Positions 52,707 through 60,975 of a DNA stretch of 64,000 nucleotides are shown in pieces; within the stretch, counting starts at the first letter, position 1; every line of letters begins with the position of its first letter. The stretch is from positions 124,001 through 188,000 of the forward strand of contig NZ_JAJNKA010000004.1 in the NCBI RefSeq assembly GCF_021533215.1, read 5' to 3'. The notes below the pieces were generated by a model. It was not told where the DNA came from and did not search any database. It saw only the letters and a list, made by a program, of their open reading frames with translations. A program made the position numbers and the translations under genes. This DNA is from Portibacter lacus. Lineage in GTDB: Bacteria; Bacteroidota; Bacteroidia; Chitinophagales; Saprospiraceae.

Positions 52707-53055
52707 AGAGATTTGCCATGGATTTTTTTCTACATGTTTTTTAGGTCAATGTTTTCAACATTAACTTAAAGGAAGATTCCGTAAGCTTAGCACTTTCGTC
52801 TTACATTAGGATGCTCATAGTCTACGCTATGAATGGTTCGCGATGAAGTAAAATGATGGCAATAATGATGGCTACTTTTCTTGTTGATAGGTTATAAATT
52901 CCAGATCCTTATTTCATATAAAAAAACCTGCTGATATCTGAAAACACCCAATTTAAAATAACCTCTAAGTTCCTTCTCCAAATTATTCTTTCATAAATTT
53001 CACGCTTTTCTTAAAAGATAAGGGAGGAATATAGAAAAAATAATAACTTAGTGTC
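52707..53055. other. 349-base intergenic region before the MFS transporter
   Basis: The region has a small inverted repeat TCATAG-TCTACG-CTATGA (52815-52832) with no T-tract, and AT-rich sequence after it. A GGAGG at about 53025 is too far from the ATG (53056) to be its ribosome-binding site. No ORF, terminator or tRNA is seen; the transporter promoter must be here. Confidence 0.4.
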
Positions 53056-54384
53056 ATGAGTACAATATCAATAAGTTCAGTCAAGCCTAAGTTAAGTTTC
53101 TGGCAAATATGGAATATGAGTTTCGGCTTTCTTGGAATCCAGTTTGGATTTGCATTACAGAATGCCAATGTGAGTAGAATTTTCGAAACCCTCGGGGCAT
53201 CGAAAGATGAATTGCCGATCCTTTGGCTAGCTGCTCCAGTAACGGGTTTATTGGTTCAACCGATAATCGGTTATTATAGCGATAGAACATGGTCAGAGAA
53301 ATGGGGGCGTCGTAGGCCTTTCTTTTTAGTTGGTGCTATCTTAGCCACCATTGCTTTGTTTCTAATGCCGAATTCAACGGCGTTATGGATGGCAGTAATT
53401 ATGCTCTGGTTAATGGATGCATCTATCAATGTAAGCATGGAACCCTTTCGAGCATTCGTAGGAGATATGCTCCCTAACGAGCAGAGAACCAGTGGCTTCG
53501 CTATGCAGAGCTTTTTTATTGGTATAGGTGCTGTCATCGCATCTGCCCTACCCTGGATTTTCACGAATTGGTTTAATGTCAGTAATGTTGCTGGAGATGG
53601 CTTAATTCCCGATTCCGTTAGATGGTCTTTTTACGTAGGAGGAATTGCATACTTTCTTGCTGTACTTTGGACAGTTATCAAAACCAAGGAATATCCACCA
53701 GAAGACTTAGAAAAACTAAAAGCAGAAAATGCAGAAGTCACCATTTTTGGAGGACTCATAGAATCCTTCAAAGGAATATTCAAGATGCCAAAAACAATGC
53801 TTCAGCTTGCTTTTGTTCAATTCTTTTCATGGTTTGCACTATTTGCCATGTGGATTTATACAACTTCAGCCGTAACTAGCCATGTCTATGGAACGAGTGA
53901 CTCTACTTCAGCTTTATATAATGAAGGAGCAGACTGGGTTGGGATTTGCTTTGCCATCTATAATGGGATTGCAGCGCTTGTAGCATTTTTATTGCCAATT
54001 CTAGCAAAGAAAACCAGTCGAAGAATGACACACCTAATAGCATTATTTTGCGGTGGGTTTGGTTTGTTTTCTATCTATTTTGTGACCGATCCTACCATGC
54101 TTTTGATTTCGATGGTCGGTGTAGGGATCGCATGGGCAAGTATATTATCAATGCCGTACGCCATTCTTTCGAGCACGTTACCTGCAGAAAAAATGGGCTA
54201 CTACATGGGCGTCTTTAATTTTTTCATTGTTATCCCCCAGATTGTTGCAGCTGGAATTCTAGGCTTTATTTTAAAGACATTTCTAGGAAATGAATCCATT
54301 AATGCAATGCTGATCGGAGGAGTGAGTTTTCTCATTGCTGGAATTCTTTGTTTATTTGTACATGACAATGAAGAGACTGAATAA
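53056..54384 (+). CDS. SLC45-like MFS transporter (sucrose/maltose type)
   Basis: This 442-residue inner-membrane protein has twelve predicted helices. The signature QPIIGYYSDRTWSEKWGRRRPFFLVGA between helices 2 and 3 is an extended MFS loop typical of the SLC45/GPH sugar transporters, and VSMEPFRAFVGDMLPNEQRTSGFAMQSFFIGIG follows, as in bacterial maltose-type MFS transporters. Such proteins import disaccharides with protons. No disaccharide-degrading enzyme is adjacent, so the substrate is not fixed. A DinB-like gene follows after 34 bases. Confidence 0.87.
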   Translation: MSTISISSVKPKLSFWQIWNMSFGFLGIQFGFALQNANVSRIFETLGASKDELPILWLAAPVTGLLVQPIIGYYSDRTWSEKWGRRRPFFLVGAILATIALFLMPNSTALWMAVIMLWLMDASINVSMEPFRAFVGDMLPNEQRTSGFAMQSFFIGIGAVIASALPWIFTNWFNVSNVAGDGLIPDSVRWSFYVGGIAYFLAVLWTVIKTKEYPPEDLEKLKAENAEVTIFGGLIESFKGIFKMPKTMLQLAFVQFFSWFALFAMWIYTTSAVTSHVYGTSDSTSALYNEGADWVGICFAIYNGIAALVAFLLPILAKKTSRRMTHLIALFCGGFGLFSIYFVTDPTMLLISMVGVGIAWASILSMPYAILSSTLPAEKMGYYMGVFNFFIVIPQIVAAGILGFILKTFLGNESINAMLIGGVSFLIAGILCLFVHDNEETE

Positions 54385-54418
54385 CGATAGTGAATACTAC
54401 TTAAAAAACTAATAAATC

Positions 54419-54919
54419 ATGAATCAGCGATATATAGACTATGCCACATATAACATATGGGCTAACAACAGGTTAATCAATGATTTATCTAAACTGGATG
54501 AAAGCAAATTAACACAGGAAGTGGTTGGCAGCTTTCCATCTATACGTTCTATTCTCTTGCACATCTGGAATGCTGAGGCTGGGTGGCTTTCGCGCTTACA
54601 AACAAATGATTGGGGCGTTTTGAAATCTGATCAGTTCAAGGGAAATAGCAAAGAATTATTTACTTCTTGGCAAGCCACTTCTGAGCAGTTTAGGAAATAT
54701 GTTGAAACTACAGATCTGGAAAGGAAAGTGAACTTTGAGCACAAAGGAGAGCAATTCTCCATTCCAGCAAGGGAAATTGCTCAAACGGTTTTTAATCATG
54801 GTAGCTATCATCGTGGCCAAGTAGTCATGTGCTTAAGGCAACTCGGTGTAACAGAAATTACGCAAACTGATTACATAGAATGGGTTCGAGAACAAGCAAG
54901 GGCAAAAGCCAAGATATAA
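54419..54919 (+). CDS. DinB-family metal-dependent protein
   Basis: This 166-residue four-helix-bundle protein has a three-His metal site of DinB/YfiT type: His48 (ILLHIWNAE), His127 and His131 (FNHGSYHRGQVVMCLRQLG). The N-terminus YATYNIWANNRLINDLSKL is the usual first helix. Family members include thiol-transferases (bacillithiol, mycothiol), but many are uncharacterised. It could be co-transcribed with the MFS gene. Confidence 0.87.
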   Translation: MNQRYIDYATYNIWANNRLINDLSKLDESKLTQEVVGSFPSIRSILLHIWNAEAGWLSRLQTNDWGVLKSDQFKGNSKELFTSWQATSEQFRKYVETTDLERKVNFEHKGEQFSIPAREIAQTVFNHGSYHRGQVVMCLRQLGVTEITQTDYIEWVREQARAKAKI

Positions 54920-55040
54920 TCTAATCAATTGTGGTTAACTTATTACCAAGAATTGCAATATTTCTTAGACTCAAAAATTGACATAGATAAAAGTCTAACG
55001 AGTACTTAATGTGCACCCATATCTACTGTCGTCAAAAACG

Positions 55041-56117
55041 CTAGAACTGCTGTAAAGTTTCAGAGAAGTATTTCATTTCTTCATCGTTTCCTATTGAAAC
55101 TCGGACACCTTCAGGCATTCCGAAACCATCTAATTTCCTTAATAAGATGTCTTTACTATCCATAAATTCAAAGAATTTGCTCGCAGCAGTAGCGTCAGAA
55201 AAAATTGCACATATAAAATTAGCATAAGATGGCAATGTTCTAATATTTTTCTGAGCAAATTGGTCTTGCAAAATATGTATCCACTTTGTATTATTAGTCA
55301 GTGTTTTAGCTACATGCTCCTCATCTCCTAAAGCTGCAGTGGCAGCAACTTGGGCAAGCAGATTTGGATTAAAAACAAGCTTTACCTTTTTTAATACATT
55401 AATAACATGCGAAGAACCGATAGCATAACCTATTCTTACCCCAGCCAGACCGTAAAGTTTAGAAAATGTTCTAAGTGTTAGTACATTGGGTAGATTTAGC
55501 AAAGAAGAATCTGGAAAATCAGCATCTATAGCTTGTGCATATGCGAAATATGCCTCATCAATAATGACTAAAACATTAGACGAAATTCGACTAATGGTAC
55601 GCTTTAATTCTTTAGCACCTATCGCCATGCCTGTTGGATTATTCGGATTGCATAAATAAACCATTTTCGTATTTTCCTTAACTGAAGCAACCACTTGTTC
55701 TAAGTCAAAAGCATAATCGATATTGCTAACAATTTCTAATGCTAAGTCATTCATTAAGCTAAACTTGTTAAAAGCTACAAACGAGTTATCATTCGTTACC
55801 ACGTGATCTCCAGCTAGAGTAAAGGCCTTAAACATGGAATACAGCAATCCGTCTAAACCATTAGATAAAATGATCTCTTCTTCATTCCGATGATGCATTT
55901 TAGCTAGCTCGGTGACTAAACTTTCTCCCAGAGGATCAGGATAAAGGTTGATAGAACTTAAATTTTTTCGGATGGCTTCCATCGCTAATGGTGATGGACC
56001 ATAATTATTTTCATTAGAACTTAGAATGGCTTTATACCTAATAAAATCTGAAGGATCACTTGATTTTCCTGGTTTATAAGGTGTCAAATTCTGAATATGC
56101 GGAAGGATTTTTACCAT
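55041..56117 (-). CDS. hisC: Histidinol-phosphate aminotransferase family enzyme
   Basis: This 358-residue fold-type I PLP enzyme carries HisC motifs: LSSNENNYGPSPLAMEAI (32-49), CNPNNPTG (156-163), IIDEAYFAY (185-193) and Schiff-base Lys220 in TLRTFSKLYGLAGVRIGYAI, ending EGVRVSIGNDEEM. HisC converts imidazole acetol phosphate to histidinol phosphate. No other his gene is within the window, so it could also be an aromatic or other HisC-like aminotransferase used elsewhere. Single gene, divergent from the Cys-rich lipoprotein gene. Confidence 0.8.
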   Translation of the reverse strand: MVKILPHIQNLTPYKPGKSSDPSDFIRYKAILSSNENNYGPSPLAMEAIRKNLSSINLYPDPLGESLVTELAKMHHRNEEEIILSNGLDGLLYSMFKAFTLAGDHVVTNDNSFVAFNKFSLMNDLALEIVSNIDYAFDLEQVVASVKENTKMVYLCNPNNPTGMAIGAKELKRTISRISSNVLVIIDEAYFAYAQAIDADFPDSSLLNLPNVLTLRTFSKLYGLAGVRIGYAIGSSHVINVLKKVKLVFNPNLLAQVAATAALGDEEHVAKTLTNNTKWIHILQDQFAQKNIRTLPSYANFICAIFSDATAASKFFEFMDSKDILLRKLDGFGMPEGVRVSIGNDEEMKYFSETLQQF

Positions 56118-56179
56118 AGTATATTTGTATATGCAATTATTGCGTCTGCAATATTATATAATTTTAGTGAAGAAGAAAA

Positions 56180-56187
56180 TAACTTTG
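56180..56187 (+). promoter_or_regulatory. Candidate -7 box for the Cys-rich lipoprotein gene
   Basis: TAACTTTG fits TAnnTTTG on the plus strand, 62 bases before the ATG at 56250. A weaker TACCTTTA lies at 56202. No TTG box is clear. Confidence 0.35.
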
Positions 56188-56249
56188 ACAGAAAATAATT
56201 ATACCTTTACATTACATTCTTATATAATACGTATTATAAAAAATAGAGC

Positions 56250-56723
56250 ATGAGACTTATTTTCCTTTTATCACTTACCATTTTTTTATTTGCTAATTGT
56301 GCAGACAGTCCTGAGAGACCAGCTCCTGTAATGACACAATCACAACATGATGCAGTCAATGCAGAATCAGCAGCACTACAAGCACAGAAAGCAGCTCAAG
56401 CAGCAGCTGCCTCAGTAGCAAGTCCAAGTGTGTTACATTATTACTGTAGTACACACCCGACTAAAGGTGGTGATGCACAAGGAGCATGTCCAGATTGTGG
56501 TCAAGCTTTAGTTCACAATCAAGCTTTTCACAATACACCTGCAACGCCAGGTGCAGCAACTCCTGGAGCAATTACACCTAATCCAGTTCCTGCAGCTGCT
56601 ACAAATGCTGCTGGAGTTTACCATTATACTTGTTCTAATGGTTGTGCTGGAGGTGCGGCAGCTCAAGCAAATTGTGCAGTTTGTGGAAATCCACTAGCAC
56701 ATAATCAGGCATACCATAATTAA
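56250..56723 (+). CDS. Ala-rich lipoprotein with two zinc-ribbon-like (heavy-metal-binding) modules
   Basis: The lipoprotein signal ends FANC (Cys17). An Ala/Gln-rich stretch (30-60) leads into two ~33-residue modules. Module 1 (63-95), HYYCSTHPTKGGDAQGACPD then CGQALVHNQAFHN, has Cys66, His69, Cys80 and Cys83. Module 2 (125-157) has Cys128, Cys132, Cys142 and Cys145 and ends NPLAHNQAYHN. A Pro/Thr/Ala linker separates them. Module 1 follows the YYCPMHP...CPxCGMAL pattern of the HMBD heavy-metal-binding domain found at the ends of Cu/Zn efflux proteins. Each module can hold one metal as CHCC or CCCC. Cell-envelope metal binding is inferred. It stands alone. Confidence 0.72.
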   Translation: MRLIFLLSLTIFLFANCADSPERPAPVMTQSQHDAVNAESAALQAQKAAQAAAASVASPSVLHYYCSTHPTKGGDAQGACPDCGQALVHNQAFHNTPATPGAATPGAITPNPVPAAATNAAGVYHYTCSNGCAGGAAAQANCAVCGNPLAHNQAYHN

Positions 56724-56920
56724 AAAGAAATGGAAGGTTGGAATGAAAATTCCAACCAACTTTTACTCTCGTAAAAGCATACAGTAATCCTATTTACTTT
56801 GTGCCTTTCTAAAAGATTCGAATATTAGCTATTATTCGATCTTCTATCTATTCAGACTTCTTCCTAAGAAAACATTAGTATTTCTACCGCATATCTTAAA
56901 TGTATTAGGCTAAGTGAAAC

Positions 56921-57664
56921 TTACTTAAATTTTGAAGCCAGCTCTTGACCTACTGCGATATCTTGCATTCCTCTTCCGTCTCCTCGACTAGAAGAAAGTT
57001 TTAATCCTTCATATGTTTTATAATCTGTCCAAGGTGTAGAAAATCTCGGCTCTTCATCTTCGAAATTCGTATAGAAATCCCATTGGCTAACAAGATTAGT
57101 GTTTGGATCAACGTACACTACATATTTATTCTCTGGTGTTACTCCTACTCCTTCAAAAGTCAGCTGGACCTTTTCAGCTTCCTCACCAGATGTCGTTTCT
57201 CCTTTGCCTATATATTTCAATGTAACACCAGAATCCTTCAATTTGTAAGGAAGGAAAATCCAGTAAGAATCATTAATCCAAAACTCTTTTCCTCGTTTAA
57301 GAAAATCCTTCTGAGCAGCAACATCATCTACTACTTCTCCTTTCACCTTGACACTTCCAGTCATTGATTCTAGATTCATATTGATCAATAAACTATCTTT
57401 TTCACTTTCGATAATCAGATCACCTGACTTTTTATTCCAAGTATGTAACCGATTCCCAAAAAATCTCCATTGAAGATATTCTGTACTATCCCAAGCAGCC
57501 CGGCCTCCAGAGGCAAGCATAACAGCATCTGCAATCTCAATTGCTTTAGCATCACTTCCTTCTAAATTGAATCCACTTGCAGGCGGGTTCGTTATTGTCA
57601 CTTGCTTTTCTTCGCAAGAAAAAATGGTTAAACATAAGATAAGGCAAATTGCTGCTGTTTTCAT
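56921..57664 (-). CDS. Conserved lipoprotein, LolA-like fold suspected (DUF6503-type)
   Basis: This 247-residue protein has a lipoprotein signal ending IFSC (Cys17). The body, AIEIADAVMLASGGRAAWDS, YLQWRFFGNRLHTWNKKSG, DLIIESEKDSLLINMNLES, LPYKLKDSGVTLKYIG, VQLTFEGVGVTPENKYVVYVDPNTNLVSQWDFY, resembles uncharacterised Bacteroidota proteins annotated as DUF6503, with the strand pattern of outer-membrane lipoprotein-sorting (LolA/LolB) proteins. Function is unknown. It abuts the metallophosphoesterase gene with no gap, so it is the third gene of that operon. Confidence 0.6.
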   Translation of the reverse strand: MKTAAICLILCLTIFSCEEKQVTITNPPASGFNLEGSDAKAIEIADAVMLASGGRAAWDSTEYLQWRFFGNRLHTWNKKSGDLIIESEKDSLLINMNLESMTGSVKVKGEVVDDVAAQKDFLKRGKEFWINDSYWIFLPYKLKDSGVTLKYIGKGETTSGEEAEKVQLTFEGVGVTPENKYVVYVDPNTNLVSQWDFYTNFEDEEPRFSTPWTDYKTYEGLKLSSSRGDGRGMQDIAVGQELASKFK

Positions 57665-58504
57665 TTATTTTTTATTTAATGTAAATATAGTAATCTCTGG
57701 TCTGACATTAAATCGGACCTGCCACAAGTGACCTAAGGCTCGATTAATATACATTGACAAATTCGGATTCAATTCAATTTCACCAGCGCTGTAGTTCTTA
57801 TTTTTAACAGGCAGCATCGGTGGTTCTAAGAATGGTGGATCGACTTGTCCGCCATGTGTATGCCCACTGAGAATCCATCCATTGATGTTTTCCCAGATTG
57901 CTTCATCAGCGACATCTGGATTGTGGCAGAGAATAATCTTACCATTTTCATTCTTCACCTTTCTCAGCACTTCAGTTGGGTTATAATTCGTTCCCCAGAA
58001 GTCATCAATGCCAATGATTCCCAATTCCTCAACTTCGACGTATTCATTTCTGAGTACCTGAATGCCAGCTCTTTCTAAAATTCCATTTATCGTATGCGCA
58101 ACTTCTGCATTACTCCAGTTTTCTCCATAATCATGGTTGCCGAAAATGCCAAAAGTGCCCATTTTACCTTTTAAAGTATGTTTCACAACTTCTTCTAGTT
58201 GATTAAATTGTTCATCTGAATCATAAGTGATGTAATCTCCCGTGTAGACTACTATATCAGGTTCATGGACCTTAGCTTTTTCAAGAGATTTCATCAAGTA
58301 TTCTCTTGGAAATCGATCTCCTACATGCATGTCTGAAATTTGCATTAAGGTCTTTCCTTGTAACTTACTTGGCAAATTTTTAATATCCATCTTTTTATGG
58401 ACAAACTCTAACCAAAACGGCTCCATCTGCCAGCTATACACTCCCGTTAATAGCGGAATCGCTAAAATACCAGCGCTGTTGTATATAAACTTTCTCCTAT
58501 TCAT
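57665..58504 (-). CDS. Membrane-anchored metallophosphoesterase (YkuE/YaeI-like)
   Basis: This 279-residue calcineurin-like phosphoesterase has the full metal motif series: MQISDMHVGDRF (D-x-H), VVYTGDYITYD (GD), FGIFGNHDYG (GNHD), ILCHNPDVAD (H) and LSGHTHGGQVDPPF (GHTHGGQ). The N-terminus has a MNRRKFIYNSAG start and a hydrophobic span with no clear cleavage site, so it is probably membrane-tethered on the outer face. The twin Arg (RR at 3-4) followed by KF is Tat-like. Related YaeI proteins hydrolyse phosphodiesters or UDP-sugar lipids. Its start overlaps the upstream gene by 4 bases. Confidence 0.88.
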   Translation of the reverse strand: MNRRKFIYNSAGILAIPLLTGVYSWQMEPFWLEFVHKKMDIKNLPSKLQGKTLMQISDMHVGDRFPREYLMKSLEKAKVHEPDIVVYTGDYITYDSDEQFNQLEEVVKHTLKGKMGTFGIFGNHDYGENWSNAEVAHTINGILERAGIQVLRNEYVEVEELGIIGIDDFWGTNYNPTEVLRKVKNENGKIILCHNPDVADEAIWENINGWILSGHTHGGQVDPPFLEPPMLPVKNKNYSAGEIELNPNLSMYINRALGHLWQVRFNVRPEITIFTLNKK

Positions 58505-58785
58505 GAGACATAGTGTTCTACCACAGGAAATGGATCATAGTAATGATGTAATAATTTCTTCCATGTTAAATACTGATCTGACTTCCTAAAACCTTCCGTA
58601 TGCGCTTCTAAACTTTCCCATTCTACTAGTAATATAAACTTGTGATCATTCTCTAGACATTTCTTAAGGCGATGATTCAAATAACCTTCTATGCTCGAAA
58701 TCAGAGGTTCTGCTCTTCTAAAATCTGCCTCAAACTTCGACACCATTCCTTTTTTTACCTCTAAAATTGCTACTTCTAAAACCAT
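58501..58785 (-). CDS. Antibiotic-biosynthesis-monooxygenase (ABM) domain protein
   Basis: The 94-residue protein is a single ferredoxin-like ABM domain: MVLEVAILEVKKGMVSKFEADFRRAEPLIS at the start, GYLNHRLKKCLENDHKFILLVEWES, then HTEGFRKSDQYLTWKKLLHHYYDPFPVVEHY. Such dimeric cofactor-free proteins are monooxygenases in a few cases, and heme-degrading enzymes in others, but most are uncharacterised. It is first of a three-gene operon with the metallophosphoesterase and lipoprotein. Function is not decided by context. Confidence 0.83.
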   Translation of the reverse strand: MVLEVAILEVKKGMVSKFEADFRRAEPLISSIEGYLNHRLKKCLENDHKFILLVEWESLEAHTEGFRKSDQYLTWKKLLHHYYDPFPVVEHYVS

Positions 58786-58819
58786 AAATAAGTTTATATT
58801 GGGCTAAAATACAACAGAT

Positions 58820-60181
58820 ATGACAACTGCAACCCGATTATTTTATTTTATCATCTTCCTTTTTTGTGTTAATCTTGGAATTGCTCAAGTTCAGCAAGAT
58901 GATCGAATGTATGAAATCATTGAAAATAGTTCTGCAGATCGCATTCAATCAGACATCGAGAAACTGGTCAGTTTCGGAACTAGACATACATTATCAGATA
59001 CCGTTTCTACAACGAGGGGAATAGGTGCAGCAAGAAGATGGATCAAAGCAGAATTTGAAAATATTTCATCTGATTGCGGTGGTTGTCTAGAAGTGAAATA
59101 CCAAAGCGGGGACGTTAAACCAGGTGAATCCAGAAGAATTCCTGAAGGTGTTCATATTGTTAATGTTATGGCCATTAAAAGAGGAACCGTCTATCCAGAT
59201 CGATACATCATCATGTCCGGTGACATCGATAGCCGAGTATCTAATCCTCTTAATGCTACTGATGATTCTCCTGGCGCAAATGATAACGCAAGTGGAATCG
59301 CAGGAGTCCTAGAAGCGTCTAGAATACTCTCGAAATACGATTTTGCTACCTCTATCATATTCGTTGGCCTTTCTGGAGAAGAGCAAGGTCTCTTCGGCGG
59401 TCAGATCATGGCCAAAGAAGCCAAAGATAAAGGCTGGGATATCATTGGAATTTTGAACAATGATATGATTGGGAATATTCACGGAATAGATGGTGTCATT
59501 GACAACAGTACTTTTAGAGTTTTTTCTCAAGCAGCTCCACCTGATGAAAATGAGCAAAAAAGAATATGGAAAAGATTCTATGGCGGAGAAGTAGATGGGC
59601 CAAGCCGTCAACTCGCTCGATACGTAGAAAAAATGACGAGTCAGTATATGACGAACTTAAGAGCAATCATGATTTACAGATTAGATAGATTTGGCCGAGG
59701 TGGGCATCACAAACCTTTCAATGATGCTGGATTTCCTGGAGTACGAATTATGGAAACACACGAAAACTATAATATGCAGCATCAGGATATTAGAGTTGAA
59801 GATGGTATCGCTTATGGAGATGTCATCGATGGTGTTGATTTTGATTATGCATCTAAGTTAACCGCTGTTAATGCTATTACACTTGCAGGTATTGCATGGG
59901 CTCCTAAGCCTCCTGAAGGATTGATGATAGGTGGCGCTGTCCAACCGTCGACTCGGTTGAAATGGGACAAGAGTAACGACAAGCACGTGAAAGGATATAA
60001 AATCTATTGGAGAGATACGACTTCTCCTCAATGGCAATATTCAAGATACGTGGGAAATGTCAGTGAATTCACGCTGAAAGGAATTGTTATAGATAATTAT
60101 TTATTCGGAGTGGCTGCAGTTTCAGCTGATGGCAATGAGAGTGTAGTGACCTACCCTAGTACTTTGATTCCGAGAAGATAA
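58820..60181 (+). CDS. Secreted M28-family metallopeptidase with C-terminal fibronectin-III-like domain
   Basis: This 453-residue exported zinc peptidase has a signal peptide ending LGIAQ. M28 metal ligands: Asp155 in PGANDNASGIAGVLEASRIL (bridging), Glu187/188 in LSGEEQGLFGG, Asp in NNDMIGNIHG, and His in GRGGHHKPFNDAGFPGVRIME. The first ligand, normally His in a GHxDS motif, is Asp135 in SGDIDSRVS. An FN3-like domain (about 370-450: STRLKWDKSNDKHVKGYKIYWRD) closes it; no T9SS tail is seen. It likely acts in the periplasm as an aminopeptidase. Single gene, divergent from the ABM gene. Confidence 0.87.
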   Translation: MTTATRLFYFIIFLFCVNLGIAQVQQDDRMYEIIENSSADRIQSDIEKLVSFGTRHTLSDTVSTTRGIGAARRWIKAEFENISSDCGGCLEVKYQSGDVKPGESRRIPEGVHIVNVMAIKRGTVYPDRYIIMSGDIDSRVSNPLNATDDSPGANDNASGIAGVLEASRILSKYDFATSIIFVGLSGEEQGLFGGQIMAKEAKDKGWDIIGILNNDMIGNIHGIDGVIDNSTFRVFSQAAPPDENEQKRIWKRFYGGEVDGPSRQLARYVEKMTSQYMTNLRAIMIYRLDRFGRGGHHKPFNDAGFPGVRIMETHENYNMQHQDIRVEDGIAYGDVIDGVDFDYASKLTAVNAITLAGIAWAPKPPEGLMIGGAVQPSTRLKWDKSNDKHVKGYKIYWRDTTSPQWQYSRYVGNVSEFTLKGIVIDNYLFGVAAVSADGNESVVTYPSTLIPRR

Positions 60182-60206
60182 TAGATTCCGTTTTAGCAAG
60201 CATTTA

Positions 60207-60701
60207 CTATTTCATAGCAATGGTAGTAAATTCAGAAATTCGTTGATAAGATTCGTCAGACAAAGATAGCTCATCACCATAGCAATGAATGTATTGACCA
60301 AATTTCATTCCGAGATAGTCTGCAGTCATCTCGAATGGATAAGGAAAATGCAATGGAGCATCATCCTCTATCGAAACGCTAATTGCATTAAGTTTAAGGC
60401 CTCTAAGCTTTCTACCAGTTTCTTTATTCCACTTTAATAAATCTGAAATTCTATCGAGAAAGACTTTCATCTTGCCGCTCATCGTATACCAAAAAATCGG
60501 TGTAACCAAGGTAACTTCTTTATGCGCAATAATTTTCTCTATAATTTGTAAAAAGTCATCATCAGTCGGACCTTCATAATTAAAGTGGGCAATTTCAAAA
60601 TCATTAAGATGAACGACTTCCCCTTTAATTTGATCATTTAAATAAGTGCTTGCGAGATTTGTATTACCATTTTTTCGATGGCTGCCTTGAATGATTAACA
60701 T
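60207..60701 (-). CDS. Flavodoxin-fold NAD(P)H-dependent oxidoreductase
   Basis: This 164-residue FMN reductase-type protein starts MLIIQGSHRKNGNTNLAS, the phosphate-binding loop GSHRKNGNT, and has LVTPIFWYTMSGKMKVFLDRI, where the PIFWYxxSGxMKxFLDR motif is characteristic of the NADPH:FMN/azoreductase group. The product is probably a cytosolic flavin reductase or quinone reductase. It converges with the M28 gene (25 bases between). Confidence 0.88.
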   Translation of the reverse strand: MLIIQGSHRKNGNTNLASTYLNDQIKGEVVHLNDFEIAHFNYEGPTDDDFLQIIEKIIAHKEVTLVTPIFWYTMSGKMKVFLDRISDLLKWNKETGRKLRGLKLNAISVSIEDDAPLHFPYPFEMTADYLGMKFGQYIHCYGDELSLSDESYQRISEFTTIAMK

Positions 60702-60787
60702 GCTTGATCTTTAGAGATAAAATGTTATTCTTAAACTAAATCGTGAAAAGATTGTTTAACATAAACGAGGATAAGAAACGTATGGGC

Positions 60788-60832
60788 AAAAAAAAACCCA
60801 CTTAAATAGTTCGTTTTAAGTGAGTTTCTTTT
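60788..60832 (-). terminator. Intrinsic terminator (bidirectional form) downstream of the ChaN-like gene
   Basis: The minus strand reads CACTTAAA-ACGAACTA-TTTAAGTG-GG then ten T. The stem is 8 bp. On the plus strand the stem is followed by GAGTTTCTTTT, a weaker tract. Being ~150 bases beyond the ChaN-like stop codon, it would end that gene's minus-strand transcript before the flavodoxin-fold gene. Confidence 0.75.
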
Positions 60833-60859
60833 CTCATCATACTCTTTATGAGCAGATAA

Positions 60860-60875
60860 TAACACTTCGGTGTTA
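60860..60875 (+). other. UUCG-tetraloop hairpin between the ChaN-like gene and its terminator
   Basis: TAACAC-TTCG-GTGTTA forms a perfect 6-bp stem with a cUUCGg loop on the plus strand; on the minus strand the loop is CGAA. It lies in the 3' untranslated stretch of the ChaN-like transcript, where it may protect the mRNA end or be part of a processed RNA. No T-tract follows. Confidence 0.4.
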
Positions 60876-60975
60876 CTTCATGGTGTATTACTCAGTGTTG
60901 CGTAAATCAACATAAATTTTTCTTTTATATGGCTATTTTGGACCGTCATTAACAATTCATTATGTTTATAATGTA

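Noticed and set aside
52815-52832. Terminator after the choice-of-anchor B gene
   Set aside because: The inverted repeat has a 6-base stem only, is 110 bases past the stop, and lacks a T-run.
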